A DNA stretch of 64,000 nucleotides from Sutcliffiella horikoshii (lineage in GTDB: Bacteria > Bacillota > Bacilli > Bacillales > Bacillaceae_I). Below are positions 45,655 through 53,550 of this stretch, in pieces. The DNA lies in contig NZ_CP082918.1 in NCBI RefSeq assembly GCF_019931755.1, forward strand, positions 2,336,001-2,400,000. Direction: 5' to 3'. The first letter of the stretch is position 1, and each line of letters starts with the position of its first letter. The position numbers and the translations under genes are program-made. The notes under the pieces are model-generated. The model was not told where the DNA came from, did no database searches, and was given only the letters and a program-made list of their open reading frames with translations.

Positions 45655-45694
45655 TCTAAAAAAAATAAGGCCGGGTAGCTCACGCTCGGCCTTT
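45655..45694 (-). terminator. Terminator of topB
   Basis: An AAGGCCGaGC...GtCCGGCCTT type stem is followed on the minus strand by ATTTTTTTT. Confidence 0.9.
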
Positions 45695-45713
45695 TACGTA
45701 ATTTAAGAAAAAG

Positions 45714-47885
45714 CTAAAATACAAATTGTAATTTATCTTCCTTCCATTCTAATGAAGCATTAAAAACCTTTTCTCCTTTTTTAAAACCCTTAATTTCAGC
45801 AGTTCTTCCTTCTGTTAAAAGTTTTTTCGCGTTTGTAGCAGAGATGGTCTTACCGAGAATTTTTTTAGAAATGGTGAAGTTGCACTTATTGGAGTTGTAG
45901 TTCGAACATCCGTAAAATGATCCTTTGTCCACTACATCTCCATCGCACTTTTTACACGCACCCACCTTTGTTCCCACTCCCGCCGAACCACGTCCCTTGC
46001 GCTTGCCTTTTGAATATTTAAATTCACTAATGTCCATTCCTTCGAATGACCATTGATCGCTTTCATTCTTTGCATCCTCTATCAATTTTATGGACAGTTT
46101 TTTTGCCTGTTCCATGAATTCTTCAGGTGAAGCTGTACCTTGACCTATTTCATGCAGGCGCTGCTCCCATTTTGCCGTCATTTCGGGACTCGCGAGAATG
46201 CTAGATCCGATCGATTTAATCAGCAACTTGCCTTTATTGGTAGCAAATACTTGATTTCGTTTGACATCAATATATTTTCTGTCTTTTAGCACACCGATGA
46301 TCCCGGCGCGGGTCGCTTCTGTTCCAAGACCCTCGGTTTTATTCAGAACCTTGGTAAGCTCTCCATCTTCTAAATGTTTGCCAGCTGTCTTCATCACCGT
46401 AATGAGTTGTCCTTCTGTATAACGTTTAGGAGGCTGAGTCTTTCCTTCTTTCACTTTTACGTCATGAACACGCCCTGTTTCTCCATGTTCTAGGGAAGGT
46501 AGATCTTGTTCCTCTTCATCTGTTTCTTTTTCTTTCTTGTTGCCATATATGACTGTTCGCCAACCTGCCTGCACCTCTTCTTTTCCTTTTGAAAAAAATG
46601 TGGCGCGACCATCTACTAGTGTATGTATCGTCGTGTAGTCAAAAATTGCTTTATCATAATGAGCCGCAATAAGTCGCTTTGCGATAAGTGTATAAATCTT
46701 CTCTTCATCCGGTGACATCTTAGATGGATCTGTTACTTGCTCTGTTGGGATGATCGCATAGTGATCTGTTACCTTTTTCTCATTTACCACCCGTTTATTA
46801 TTCATGACGGATGAGAATGGAAGTGGAAAATAATCTTTAAATGCGTTAAATGCACTCAATTTTTGCAAGGTTTCAGGAAACATTCCTGCCTCTTCTTTCG
46901 TCACAAAGCTTGAATCAGAACGAGGATAGGAGATGATTCCTTTCACATAAAGTTTTTGGGCCACCTCTAATGTTTTTTGCGGAGAGAATTTATATAGGCT
47001 ATTGGCAGTAGCTTGCAAAGAAGAAAGGTTAAAGAGAAATGGAGGCTGAAATTCTTTCCGTTCTTTCTCGATGTTTTCTATTTTCGCTTCTTTTCCTTTA
47101 CAGAACTGCACAATCTTTTCTGCTAAGTTCGCATCATCAAGCCTTGATTCTTCGTCCTTATGCCATTTACCTTTATATTTCTTTCCATTCATATCAAAAG
47201 TGGCCAGCACTTCCCAAAACGGCTTTGAGACAAAGTTTTCAATTTCAAGCTCCCTTTTTACAATCAACGCAAGTGTTGGGGTCTGTACTCTTCCTGTGGA
47301 GAATACATCGGATATTCCCTTTTGCTGCAGGAGCAACGTATACGCTCGTGATGCATTCATTCCGACTAGCCAGTCCGCACAAGATCTACTTAAAGCTTCA
47401 TAGTAGACATTTCTGGTTTCGTGTTCCGCTAAAAGGTTATCAAAACCTTTTTGGACAGCCTTTGGGGTTAAGGAGGAAATCCACAACCGCTTTAGTGGTT
47501 TATGACAATTGCTAACAAGAAGGATGATACGAATGATCGCCTCTCCTTCCCGTTCTGCATCACCTGCCATAATTACTTCTGAAACTTCAGGGTGATGTAC
47601 TAATTTTTTGACGGTTTGGAATTGCTTCCATTTGGATTTGGTTACTTTGTGTTGGAATTTTTCGGGTATGATTGGGAGAGTTTGCAGGGACCAGCGTTTC
47701 CACGCCTTATCGTATTCTTCCGGAGACAACAGTTCACAAAGATGTCCAACAGCCCATGTTAGCAAGGCACCTCTAGGGAACATCGGTTGAGGGGGAATCT
47801 CAACATAGCCATCCTTTTTCTTGTAGGAAAATGGAGCAGCAAGCTTTAATCCTTGATCTGGCTTTTCAGCAATTATTAATTTCAC
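45714..47885 (-). CDS. topB: DNA topoisomerase III
   Basis: About 723 residues. The Toprim domain begins with KLIIAEKPDQG and has AGDAEREGEAI; the active-site tyrosine is in GIISYPRSDS. After the core come GLGTEATRAGII and a C-terminal zinc-ribbon-like segment (CKKCDGDVV ... CSNYNSNKC). Type IA enzyme that relaxes and decatenates DNA. I prefer GTG 47885: the GTG at 47897 overlaps its own GGAG site and cannot be spaced properly. Confidence 0.95.
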   Translation of the reverse strand: MKLIIAEKPDQGLKLAAPFSYKKKDGYVEIPPQPMFPRGALLTWAVGHLCELLSPEEYDKAWKRWSLQTLPIIPEKFQHKVTKSKWKQFQTVKKLVHHPEVSEVIMAGDAEREGEAIIRIILLVSNCHKPLKRLWISSLTPKAVQKGFDNLLAEHETRNVYYEALSRSCADWLVGMNASRAYTLLLQQKGISDVFSTGRVQTPTLALIVKRELEIENFVSKPFWEVLATFDMNGKKYKGKWHKDEESRLDDANLAEKIVQFCKGKEAKIENIEKERKEFQPPFLFNLSSLQATANSLYKFSPQKTLEVAQKLYVKGIISYPRSDSSFVTKEEAGMFPETLQKLSAFNAFKDYFPLPFSSVMNNKRVVNEKKVTDHYAIIPTEQVTDPSKMSPDEEKIYTLIAKRLIAAHYDKAIFDYTTIHTLVDGRATFFSKGKEEVQAGWRTVIYGNKKEKETDEEEQDLPSLEHGETGRVHDVKVKEGKTQPPKRYTEGQLITVMKTAGKHLEDGELTKVLNKTEGLGTEATRAGIIGVLKDRKYIDVKRNQVFATNKGKLLIKSIGSSILASPEMTAKWEQRLHEIGQGTASPEEFMEQAKKLSIKLIEDAKNESDQWSFEGMDISEFKYSKGKRKGRGSAGVGTKVGACKKCDGDVVDKGSFYGCSNYNSNKCNFTISKKILGKTISATNAKKLLTEGRTAEIKGFKKGEKVFNASLEWKEDKLQFVF

Positions 47886-47907
47886 TACATCTTCCACTCC
47901 ACTCTAT

Positions 47908-47966
47908 AAAAATAAATGTAGGAAAAGAGTGTGGCTTCCCTTCTCTTTTCCTACATTTATTATAAA
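47908..47966 (-). terminator. Strong hairpin after the 81-residue protein gene
   Basis: Sixteen-bp perfect arms (AAATGTAGGAAAAGAG at 47914-47929 and its complement at 47943-47958) are followed on the minus strand by TTATTTTTATAG. It separates the small gene from topB. Confidence 0.85.
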
Positions 47967-47988
47967 AGCAAAACATTTGTTTGTATAG

Positions 47989-48234
47989 TTACACGGTCAC
48001 AATATTTTTTCTGGGCACTATGTTCTGGACAGTGATTAATGGGTATGCACTTTGTTGAGTTTCTCCAACTAAGAGGTATTCACCTACTTCCAGCGCGAAG
48101 GAATCCATGAAATATATAACAGTTAAAGATTCACGCAAGCTGTTGTAAATGGTCTCCTCATCTAATGAATACAAATGAAGATTCGTTTTAATACGCAATA
48201 TTATTTCCCTGCCTTCAAACGTTGTCCGCAGCAT
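47989..48234 (-). CDS. Hypothetical 81-residue protein
   Basis: GGAGGGA lies 6 nt before the ATG. The sequence is soluble and mixed alpha/beta, with TFEGREIILRIKTNLHLYSL at the start and VGEYLLVGETQQ later. No known motif is seen. It is divergent from the cold-shock gene and has its own terminator. Confidence 0.65.
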   Translation of the reverse strand: MLRTTFEGREIILRIKTNLHLYSLDEETIYNSLRESLTVIYFMDSFALEVGEYLLVGETQQSAYPLITVQNIVPRKNIVTV

Positions 48235-48303
48235 AGCTTATCCCTCCTTTACCTATTTATATGAAAGGATAAAAAAAATAAAACAGGTACAAAGTTTGAA
48301 ACC

Positions 48304-48333
48304 TTGACTATAATAGAAGAAATATTGTATATT
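48304..48333 (+). promoter_or_regulatory. Sigma-A promoter of cspD
   Basis: TTGACT (48304-48309), 18 bp, then TATATT (48328-48333). The predicted transcript carries a leader of about 90 nt before the cold-shock gene, as is common for csp mRNAs. Confidence 0.65.
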
Positions 48334-48429
48334 GAAATTGTCATTAAACCGCTTTCTTTTTTAGGAAATTGGTTGTGATAATACAATTTCACGGCACATT
48401 GTGCGCTATTTTTAGGAGGAAAAAGAACA

Positions 48430-48630
48430 ATGCAAAACGGTAAAGTAAAATGGTTCAACAACGAAAAAGGTTTTGGATTTATTGAAGTAGAAGGTGGAGA
48501 AGACGTATTCGTACATTTCTCTGCAATCACTGGCGACGGTTTCAAATCTTTAGAAGAAGGCCAAGAAGTTTCTTTCGAAATCGTTGAAGGAAACCGCGGA
48601 CCACAAGCTGCTAACGTTACAAAACTTTAA
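48430..48630 (+). CDS. cspD: Cold-shock protein
   Basis: 66 residues, complete cold-shock domain. RNP1 is KGFGFIEV and RNP2 is VFVHFSAI. It binds single-stranded RNA and DNA as a chaperone for transcription and translation. AGGAGGAAAAAG precedes the ATG. The choice of cspD rather than cspB is by gene neighbourhood and is not certain. Confidence 0.95.
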   Translation: MQNGKVKWFNNEKGFGFIEVEGGEDVFVHFSAITGDGFKSLEEGQEVSFEIVEGNRGPQAANVTKL

Positions 48631-48653
48631 TTTATAATTGTAAAATATATATA

Positions 48654-48696
48654 AAAGCGAGAGACCATCATTTGTTTGATGGTCTCTTTCGTTTTA
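48654..48696 (+). terminator. Terminator of the cold-shock gene
   Basis: GAGACCATCA and TGATGGTCTC form a perfect 10-bp stem, extended by AAAGCGA, followed by TTTCGTTTT. Confidence 0.9.
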
Positions 48697-48750
48697 ATGA
48701 ATATCTTTTGCCTCTTTTACTAATTCTAAAATAAGAAGGAGGCTGTAAAA

Positions 48751-49032
48751 ATGGATAAACAACAATATAATAACAATACTGAATTGCACACAGGATATAA
48801 TGATCTGGCTCAAGTTCAGGTGTCCATCCAATCTGCAGAAAAAATGGTGGGGTCGGCTACTATGAGTCTTGATCCTGAAGCTATGGATCATGCAGAAAGA
48901 GCCATTTCTAATGCTAGATCTCTACTTAACGATGCAAAAAGCGCAGGAACGGGGCTAGATACCGATTTTCTTCAAAATTGTGAATTATCCCTCACTCAAT
49001 GCGAACATCAGCTTTCCGAAGCACGAAAATAA
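48751..49032 (+). CDS. ypzA: DUF2564 family protein (YpzA-like)
   Basis: 93 residues, soluble and helical. HTGYNDLAQVQVSIQSAEKM is the conserved family core; two Cys (NCELSLTQCEHQ) lie near the end. GAAGGAGG precedes the ATG. In B. subtilis a homologue sits in the same neighbourhood. The function is unknown, and expression in sporulation has been suggested for the family. Confidence 0.85.
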   Translation: MDKQQYNNNTELHTGYNDLAQVQVSIQSAEKMVGSATMSLDPEAMDHAERAISNARSLLNDAKSAGTGLDTDFLQNCELSLTQCEHQLSEARK

Positions 49033-49057
49033 CCGCCTGGATGGGCGGTTTTTTTGT
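49030..49057 (+). terminator. Terminator of the DUF2564 gene
   Basis: AACCGCC and GGGCGGTT form a GC-rich stem followed by seven T residues, immediately after the stop codon. Confidence 0.9.
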
Positions 49058-49088
49058 GCAGCAAAAAACCAGCCGGTAAAGCGCGAAT

Positions 49089-49277
49089 TTATTTGCGCTC
49101 CACTAACTGGTCTCCTAATTTCTTGATTTCAGCACCTACTGTACATTCACTGATGCAAAAAGATTGAGCATGCGTCTTGCCGTAGTCTTTTCGTAACGTT
49201 TGTTTAACCAGGCACTCCGTACAGTACGTATCTAAAATTTCACCAACTTCCAAAAGTATCTTTTTTCGATTAATCAT
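49089..49277 (-). CDS. ypeQ: YpeQ-like small zinc-finger protein
   Basis: 62 residues. Cys/His positions in YCTECLVKQTLRKDYGKTH and FCISECTVG fit the small zf-C2HCIx2C family. Presumably binds one zinc; possible role in nucleic-acid or protein binding. It follows ypeP by 23 nt on the same strand, matching the B. subtilis order. Confidence 0.88.
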   Translation of the reverse strand: MINRKKILLEVGEILDTYCTECLVKQTLRKDYGKTHAQSFCISECTVGAEIKKLGDQLVERK

Positions 49278-49300
49278 TATTTACTGTCACTCCTATATAT

Positions 49301-49954
49301 TCACAATTGCAATTTACTTTCTATCGGGGTTCCTTCTAATGCCTGTTTGGCCAGCTGATGGGCCTCTGTATTATCTTTTCTGTTTACAGGTTCATATACT
49401 GGCCTGATTTTAAGCTCTTTCAACTTTTGTTCTATCTTATCAAGCCAACGGTTAAATAGGTCATCGTAACACGGCCATTCTCCAGACAGTTGGTTTAAAA
49501 CCACAAGGGAGTCACCCTTAAAAGTAACTTCCATTGAACGTATTTCAAGATACTCCAATTGTTGAACCAGAAAATAAAAAGCTGCATACTCCGCTTCGTT
49601 GTTCGATTCCAATTCTTCAATCCTTGCATTTATTCTGTATCTGTAGTCTTTTCTATTTTGATTATAATAAACCACATTTCCGATTCCCGCCAGTTTTGTG
49701 TCTGTGTCGTATCCTCCGTCAAAATAGGCGACAACATCTGAAATTCCTACTTCACTCTGCTTAATCCACTTGTTTATTTCTTTTTTCGTCCATTCTGACC
49801 CATCTTGATCAAAGAAAGAGAGACGTTTTACTCTCCCCGTCTTTTCTATATCTTCAGCAAGCCTAAGAGCCAGCCTAATATCCAGTTCGTCACTTCTAAA
49901 AGTGGTCTCAATGTGTTTTGGTGTGTGATAGTGCCATTCTAAGGTTAATTTCAT
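49301..49954 (-). CDS. ypeP: YpeP-like RNase H-fold protein, altered active site
   Basis: 217 residues. An N-terminal domain of about 70 residues precedes an RNase H fold. Of the four catalytic carboxylates, Asp79 (AYFDGG), Glu122 (NNEAEY) and Asp148 (FKGDSL) are present, but the fourth is His199 (NTEAHQLA instead of ADxLA). Activity is therefore doubtful. B. subtilis YpeP is, from memory, also not an active RNase H. It lies beside a second RNase H-like gene on the opposite strand. Confidence 0.85.
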   Translation of the reverse strand: MKLTLEWHYHTPKHIETTFRSDELDIRLALRLAEDIEKTGRVKRLSFFDQDGSEWTKKEINKWIKQSEVGISDVVAYFDGGYDTDTKLAGIGNVVYYNQNRKDYRYRINARIEELESNNEAEYAAFYFLVQQLEYLEIRSMEVTFKGDSLVVLNQLSGEWPCYDDLFNRWLDKIEQKLKELKIRPVYEPVNRKDNTEAHQLAKQALEGTPIESKLQL

Positions 49955-50121
49955 GTTTTGGGTACCCCTTTACATCTATGTGTTCCTTACTTATACCCAA
50001 TGGTGCGAAGAAGTATGGGTAAATGGCTTTATTACTTTATTATTATTGTGTATTCTTATCTTATCACAGGACATATCGAAATATGTTCGTGTAACACTTA
50101 TTTAATAGGCAGGCGAATGCA

Positions 50122-50514
50122 ATGATTGAGGTATATATTGACGGGGCGAGTGCTGGAGATCCAGGTCCTTCTGGCGCTGGAATATTTATAAAAGGGCATG
50201 GCCGTGCTGAACAATACAGTATTCCGCTTGGAATGATGTCAAATCATGAAGCAGAATTTCATGCATTGATCGAAGCATTGAAAATATGTACAAAACAAGG
50301 CTATCAAATTGTTTCTTTTCGTACTGATTCTCAAGCTGTCGAGAACGCGATGGAAAAGCGATTTGCAAAAAAGCCGCAATATCGGGTGCTGTTAGAAGAG
50401 GCGTTGAACCTGTCCGATCAGCTTGATTTATTTTTTATAAAATGGGTGCCGAGTAAAGAGAATAAGGTGGCGGATGAACTGTCGAGGAAGGCGATTCAAC
50501 TTAATAAACAATAA
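50122..50514 (+). CDS. ypdQ: RNase HI-like protein (YpdQ)
   Basis: 130 residues. All four active-site acids are visible: Asp7 (YIDGAS), Glu45 (NHEAEF), Asp69 (FRTDSQ) and Asp118 (KVADELS). The basic handle region of E. coli RNase HI is missing, so the substrate may differ. It is divergent from ypeP. A ribosome site is weak (GGCAGGCG). Downstream lies only the 52-bp array. Confidence 0.88.
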   Translation: MIEVYIDGASAGDPGPSGAGIFIKGHGRAEQYSIPLGMMSNHEAEFHALIEALKICTKQGYQIVSFRTDSQAVENAMEKRFAKKPQYRVLLEEALNLSDQLDLFFIKWVPSKENKVADELSRKAIQLNKQ

Positions 50515-50560
50515 GGGGAATTGGGTGCGGTCTCTGTTAGTTTGAGCTTTGGTTGTCCGA

Positions 50561-50997
50561 TTTAGGTCGTTAAGACGTGGTGTCTGTTACCGTTTGTGAT
50601 TTTTATTGGCGGCTTTGGGCATTGAGACGGCTTCTTTGGTTACCGTTTGGGCTTTTGTTGAGCTGGTTCGGGCGTTGAGATGGCTTCTCTGTTACCGTTT
50701 GGGCTTTTGGTAAGCTGCTTCGGGCGTTGAGACGGCTCCTCTGTTACCGTTTGGGCTTTGGGTGACGGACTTCGGGCGTTGAGACGCCTCCTATATTACT
50801 TTTCACCCTTTTACCGAGTTGCTTCGGGCATATAGAACGCCTCTATTTTACCTTTCGTCCCTTTAACAAGCTGCTTCGGGCATATAGAACGCCTCTATAT
50901 TACCTTTCTCCCCTTTAACAAGTGGTTTCGGGCATATAGAACGCCTCTATGTTACCTTTCTCCCCTTTGACAAGTGGTTTCGGGCATATAGAAGCAG
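50561..50997. repeat. Tandem array, 52-bp period, about 9 copies
   Basis: The TTCGGGC-like core recurs at 50561 (decayed), 50614, 50667, 50719, 50771, 50823, 50875, 50927 and 50979: two 53-bp steps, then 52 bp throughout. The first half uses a GTTGAGACGGCTTCTCTGTT version, the second half CATATAGAACGCCTCTATAT, so the array has two sub-blocks. In the second form ATATAGA pairs with TCTATAT. It fills the gap between ypdQ and the convergent DUF6123-like gene. It is not coding. Confidence 0.95.
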
Positions 50998-51058
50998 CCA
51001 TTCAATTACACTCCCCTCACAATAAAGAAAACTTCCCCAAAAAAATTGGGAAAGTCCT

Positions 51059-51331
51059 CTATATAATCTTCTTTTCCTTGGCCAATTCAAAAGCCGCATG
51101 CTTAGTATGGACTTGTTCCTGTTTGATCATTTCCAAAAATGATACAAAGAAACTTCCATCAAACTGCTTTTGGGCTTTTAGTGTAATTTCGATGGCTATG
51201 TTGACTAAGTAATCCGAGCTGTCTGTATAATGTTTTCCAAATTCTATAAAACCAAGAGAATCTTCTCCGAATTTAAAGCCTTTTGCGGTAAGTTGTTGAA
51301 GGTAATCTTCTGTACTCCATGATTTGTTCAT
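51059..51331 (-). CDS. Small conserved protein (DUF6123-like)
   Basis: 90 residues, soluble and helical. WSTEDYLQQLTAKGFKFGED and the C-terminal FLEMIKQEQVHTKHAAFELA look like the Bacillus DUF6123 family, from memory. No catalytic motif is seen. It ends at the right edge of the 52-bp array and lies 62 nt after the PAP2-related gene. Confidence 0.7.
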   Translation of the reverse strand: MNKSWSTEDYLQQLTAKGFKFGEDSLGFIEFGKHYTDSSDYLVNIAIEITLKAQKQFDGSFFVSFLEMIKQEQVHTKHAAFELAKEKKII

Positions 51332-51393
51332 GTCTATCCATCCTTTTGTTCGTCCCCTTCCTCAATTTTACCGCAAAATTTGTCGTTTGCCCA

Positions 51394-51882
51394 TCAAAGT
51401 TTGTCCCAAAGTTCCAATTTTTTCTTTTTAGGCAACAAGCGCATTCCCAAAAAAGCGAGAGCGATACCGAATAAAGCCCCTCCAACTACTTCCTCTGGCT
51501 GGTGTCCCAACCGTTCTTTAAGACGCTTTTTCAATTTATCATGGACATTCTTATCAGGTTTCCCCTCTAATCTATCCAACTTTTCAGCAAGGTCATTTAC
51601 AGCAAGGGTTATCTCTCCTGTTTGCCTTCTAACTCCTTGTGCATCATACATAACAATGAGCCCAAAAATGACGGAAAGTGCAAAATCTATCGTTTTGAAT
51701 CCCCTTTTTAAAGCAATGATGGTGGCAAGAGCAGATACTCCGGCCGAATGTGAGCTTGGCATTCCTCCCGTTTCAAAGAAGGTATTCCATTCCCATTTTC
51801 CCGTTCTAAGAAATTTTATTGGAATCTTTAGAAATTGTGCCAACGTGATAGCACTTAAAGCAATTTTAAGTGGTCGGTTCAA
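51394..51882 (-). CDS. Divergent PAP2/DUF212 membrane protein (YuiD-like)
   Basis: 162 residues from a TTG start at 51882, which has AAGAGGTGAT in front; in-frame ATG and GTG starts up to 51924 lack a ribosome site. Family motifs are TGGMPSSHSAGVSALAT, MYDAQGVRRQTGE and the C-terminal GHQPEEVVGGALFGI. There are about four membrane segments. Related to acid phosphatases of the PAP2 type; substrate is unknown. The SSHSA histidine is conserved. Confidence 0.85.
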   Translation of the reverse strand: MNRPLKIALSAITLAQFLKIPIKFLRTGKWEWNTFFETGGMPSSHSAGVSALATIIALKRGFKTIDFALSVIFGLIVMYDAQGVRRQTGEITLAVNDLAEKLDRLEGKPDKNVHDKLKKRLKERLGHQPEEVVGGALFGIALAFLGMRLLPKKKKLELWDKL

Positions 51883-51978
51883 ACTAATCACCTCTTGTGT
51901 AGTTTGAGTCATTCTGAACTTCACAATGCAACATAATTTTTAGCTGAAAAAGGAAAACTACTAATGGAGGTGAGAAGC

Positions 51979-52119
51979 ATGAGTAGAAATAAGTCAGCAA
52001 ACAGAGGAAAAAAAGCACCTGGTGTAAACCCTCAAGGATATGGTCAAGATGCGGAGTTTGCGCAGGAAGTAAACTCCAAGCTTGAAAATAAAGCGAAAAA
52101 AGATAACACGAAACGTTAA
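51979..52119 (+). CDS. sspL: Small acid-soluble spore protein SspL-like
   Basis: 46 residues. GGAGG lies 7 nt before the ATG. The middle APGVNPQGYGQDAEFAQE and the end KAKKDNTKR match the SspL pattern. It is made in the forespore in B. subtilis under sigma-G or sigma-F. A minor spore core protein, with its place next to the YpcP exonuclease gene conserved. Confidence 0.85.
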   Translation: MSRNKSANRGKKAPGVNPQGYGQDAEFAQEVNSKLENKAKKDNTKR

Positions 52120-52149
52120 AAAAGAGAAGATGACTTGCTCATCTTCTCC
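52118..52149. terminator. Terminator between sspL and ypcP
   Basis: GAGAAGATGA and TCATCTTCTC form a perfect 10-bp stem. Six T residues follow on the minus strand, so it mainly serves the exonuclease gene. Confidence 0.85.
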
Positions 52150-53018
52150 TAACAAACTTTATCTATAAACACATGTAAATTTTTAAATTCCAGCTCGTCA
52201 AATTTACTTGCGACTTTGTTGCGGTCAATCTTAATGGTGGCATCATGCAATTCACAAGAAACCGGTACATCACACTTAATTGTTGCAAGCTCTCTTGACA
52301 GGTGCAGTAATTCCAAGCTGTCTTCAAATTTCTGACGTTGACTTTTCGTAAGAGCTGACAGATTTTCTAAGATTCCATCTACTGTCTGATACTCCATCAA
52401 AAGTTTTGTAGCGGTCTTTTCCCCAACACCTTTAACTCCAGGGTAGTTATCACTGCTGTCCCCCATTATGGCTTTAAGGTCGATGAGTTGCTGCGGTGTA
52501 AGGCCTTTTTTCTCATAGAAGCCATTCTCATCTAACACTTCATAATTGCCATAGCCTTTCATTAACAATGCTACTTTGATATTCGGTTTGATCAGCTGAA
52601 GTACGTCTTGGTCACCAGTCAGAATGATAACCTCTGCTTCTTCTCGATAAAGTTCTGCAAGGGTTCCTAAGCAGTCATCTGCTTCAAAGCCTGCAAGGCC
52701 AATATTAGGGATATCAAACGCCTCTACCACTTCTTTTACAAGGTCAAATTGTGGAATCAACTCTTGTGGCGGTGCAGGTCTGTTTGCTTTATAGTCATCA
52801 AACATTTCTGTGCGGAAGGTTTTGCTTCCCATGTCCCAGCAGCAGACAACATGTGTCGGCTCGAACGTTTCCATGGAAGTAATCATATGTTTAACAAATC
52901 CCTGAATAGCATTCGTTGGGATTCCGTTGGATGTATACATGAATCGATTATAAACACTGGTTGCGAAAAATGAACGGAATAATAAAGCCATTCCATCTAT
53001 CAGTAATACTTTTTTCAA
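52149..53018 (-). CDS. ypcP: 5'-3' exonuclease (YpcP, PolA-like nuclease domain)
   Basis: 289 residues, corresponding to the free-standing 5' nuclease domain of DNA polymerase I. Metal-binding acids are in LLIDGMAL, CCWDMGSKTFR, FEADDCLG, ILTGDQDVLQL and KAIMGDSSDN; the helix-hairpin-helix is PGVKGVGEKTATKLL. It removes RNA primers and flaps alongside Pol I. A GGGAGTG site precedes the ATG. Confidence 0.95.
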   Translation of the reverse strand: MKKVLLIDGMALLFRSFFATSVYNRFMYTSNGIPTNAIQGFVKHMITSMETFEPTHVVCCWDMGSKTFRTEMFDDYKANRPAPPQELIPQFDLVKEVVEAFDIPNIGLAGFEADDCLGTLAELYREEAEVIILTGDQDVLQLIKPNIKVALLMKGYGNYEVLDENGFYEKKGLTPQQLIDLKAIMGDSSDNYPGVKGVGEKTATKLLMEYQTVDGILENLSALTKSQRQKFEDSLELLHLSRELATIKCDVPVSCELHDATIKIDRNKVASKFDELEFKNLHVFIDKVC

Positions 53019-53106
53019 AAGAACACTCCCTCTCTATTCCGTTTCTGATTATAGCATAAATCGGGGTGTGTGGACAGGCACTCATAGATAGACCGTGAAG
53101 GGCAAA

Positions 53107-53189
53107 TAGTCAAAAAAAATACTGAATTAGTCAAATAAGCAGGTGAATTAATCAAAAAACCCTTCAATTAGTCAAAAAATCACTCGAAT
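53107..53189. repeat. Short A-rich tandem repeat, 20-21 bp units
   Basis: Four units of the pattern TAGTCAAAnnnnnnnnTGAAT at 53107, 53128, 53149 and 53169. On the minus strand each reads ATTCA...TTGACTA. It lies in the 316-bp gap before the SASP-like gene, which otherwise holds only that gene's terminator. Confidence 0.65.
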
Positions 53190-53272
53190 ATATCGAGAAT
53201 CCATTTATTTCCTGAATCTTTAAAGGATTTATGTAGGGGCAAATCAAATAATTCCTAAAAACTGTTCCATTT

Positions 53273-53316
53273 AATAAAAAAACTGCCCAAAGTCGAAAAA
53301 ATCGACCTTTGGACAG
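53273..53316 (-). terminator. Terminator of the SASP-like gene
   Basis: CTGcCCAAAGtCGA and TCGAcCTTTGGaCAG form a long stem with an AAAAA loop, followed on the minus strand by a T-run of about eight bases. Confidence 0.88.
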
Positions 53317-53334
53317 CGTTTTATTGCTTTAAAA

Positions 53335-53469
53335 CTATTGGTTTTTCTTATTTGTCATTTTTGCTGCTTCGTATTCCGCATATGAAGCAAACTCTGAATC
53401 CATGTTACCTTTTTGTTTGGCGTTATTGTTGCGTTGTGCATTGGCATTTCCTTTTTTCGTACGTCCCAT
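53335..53469 (-). CDS. Small SASP-like protein
   Basis: 44 residues, ATG 53469 preceded by GGAGGAG. The first half is basic and Asn-rich (TKKGNANAQRNNNAKQKG), and the segment MDSEFASYAEYEAAK resembles the EFASET repeats of gamma-type spore proteins. A minor spore protein is likely but the family was not identified. It has its own strong terminator. Confidence 0.65.
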   Translation of the reverse strand: MGRTKKGNANAQRNNNAKQKGNMDSEFASYAEYEAAKMTNKKNQ

Positions 53470-53550
53470 TCGAAATCTCCTCCTTCATATGGTGAATCTC
53501 TTATAGTTTGCGCAAGAGAATACCATTTAAGTGAGGGTAAATTTAGTTCT

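Noticed and set aside
47039..47515. 158-codon plus-strand frame inside topB
   Set aside because: It lacks a ribosome site and family resemblance and lies fully antisense to the topoisomerase.
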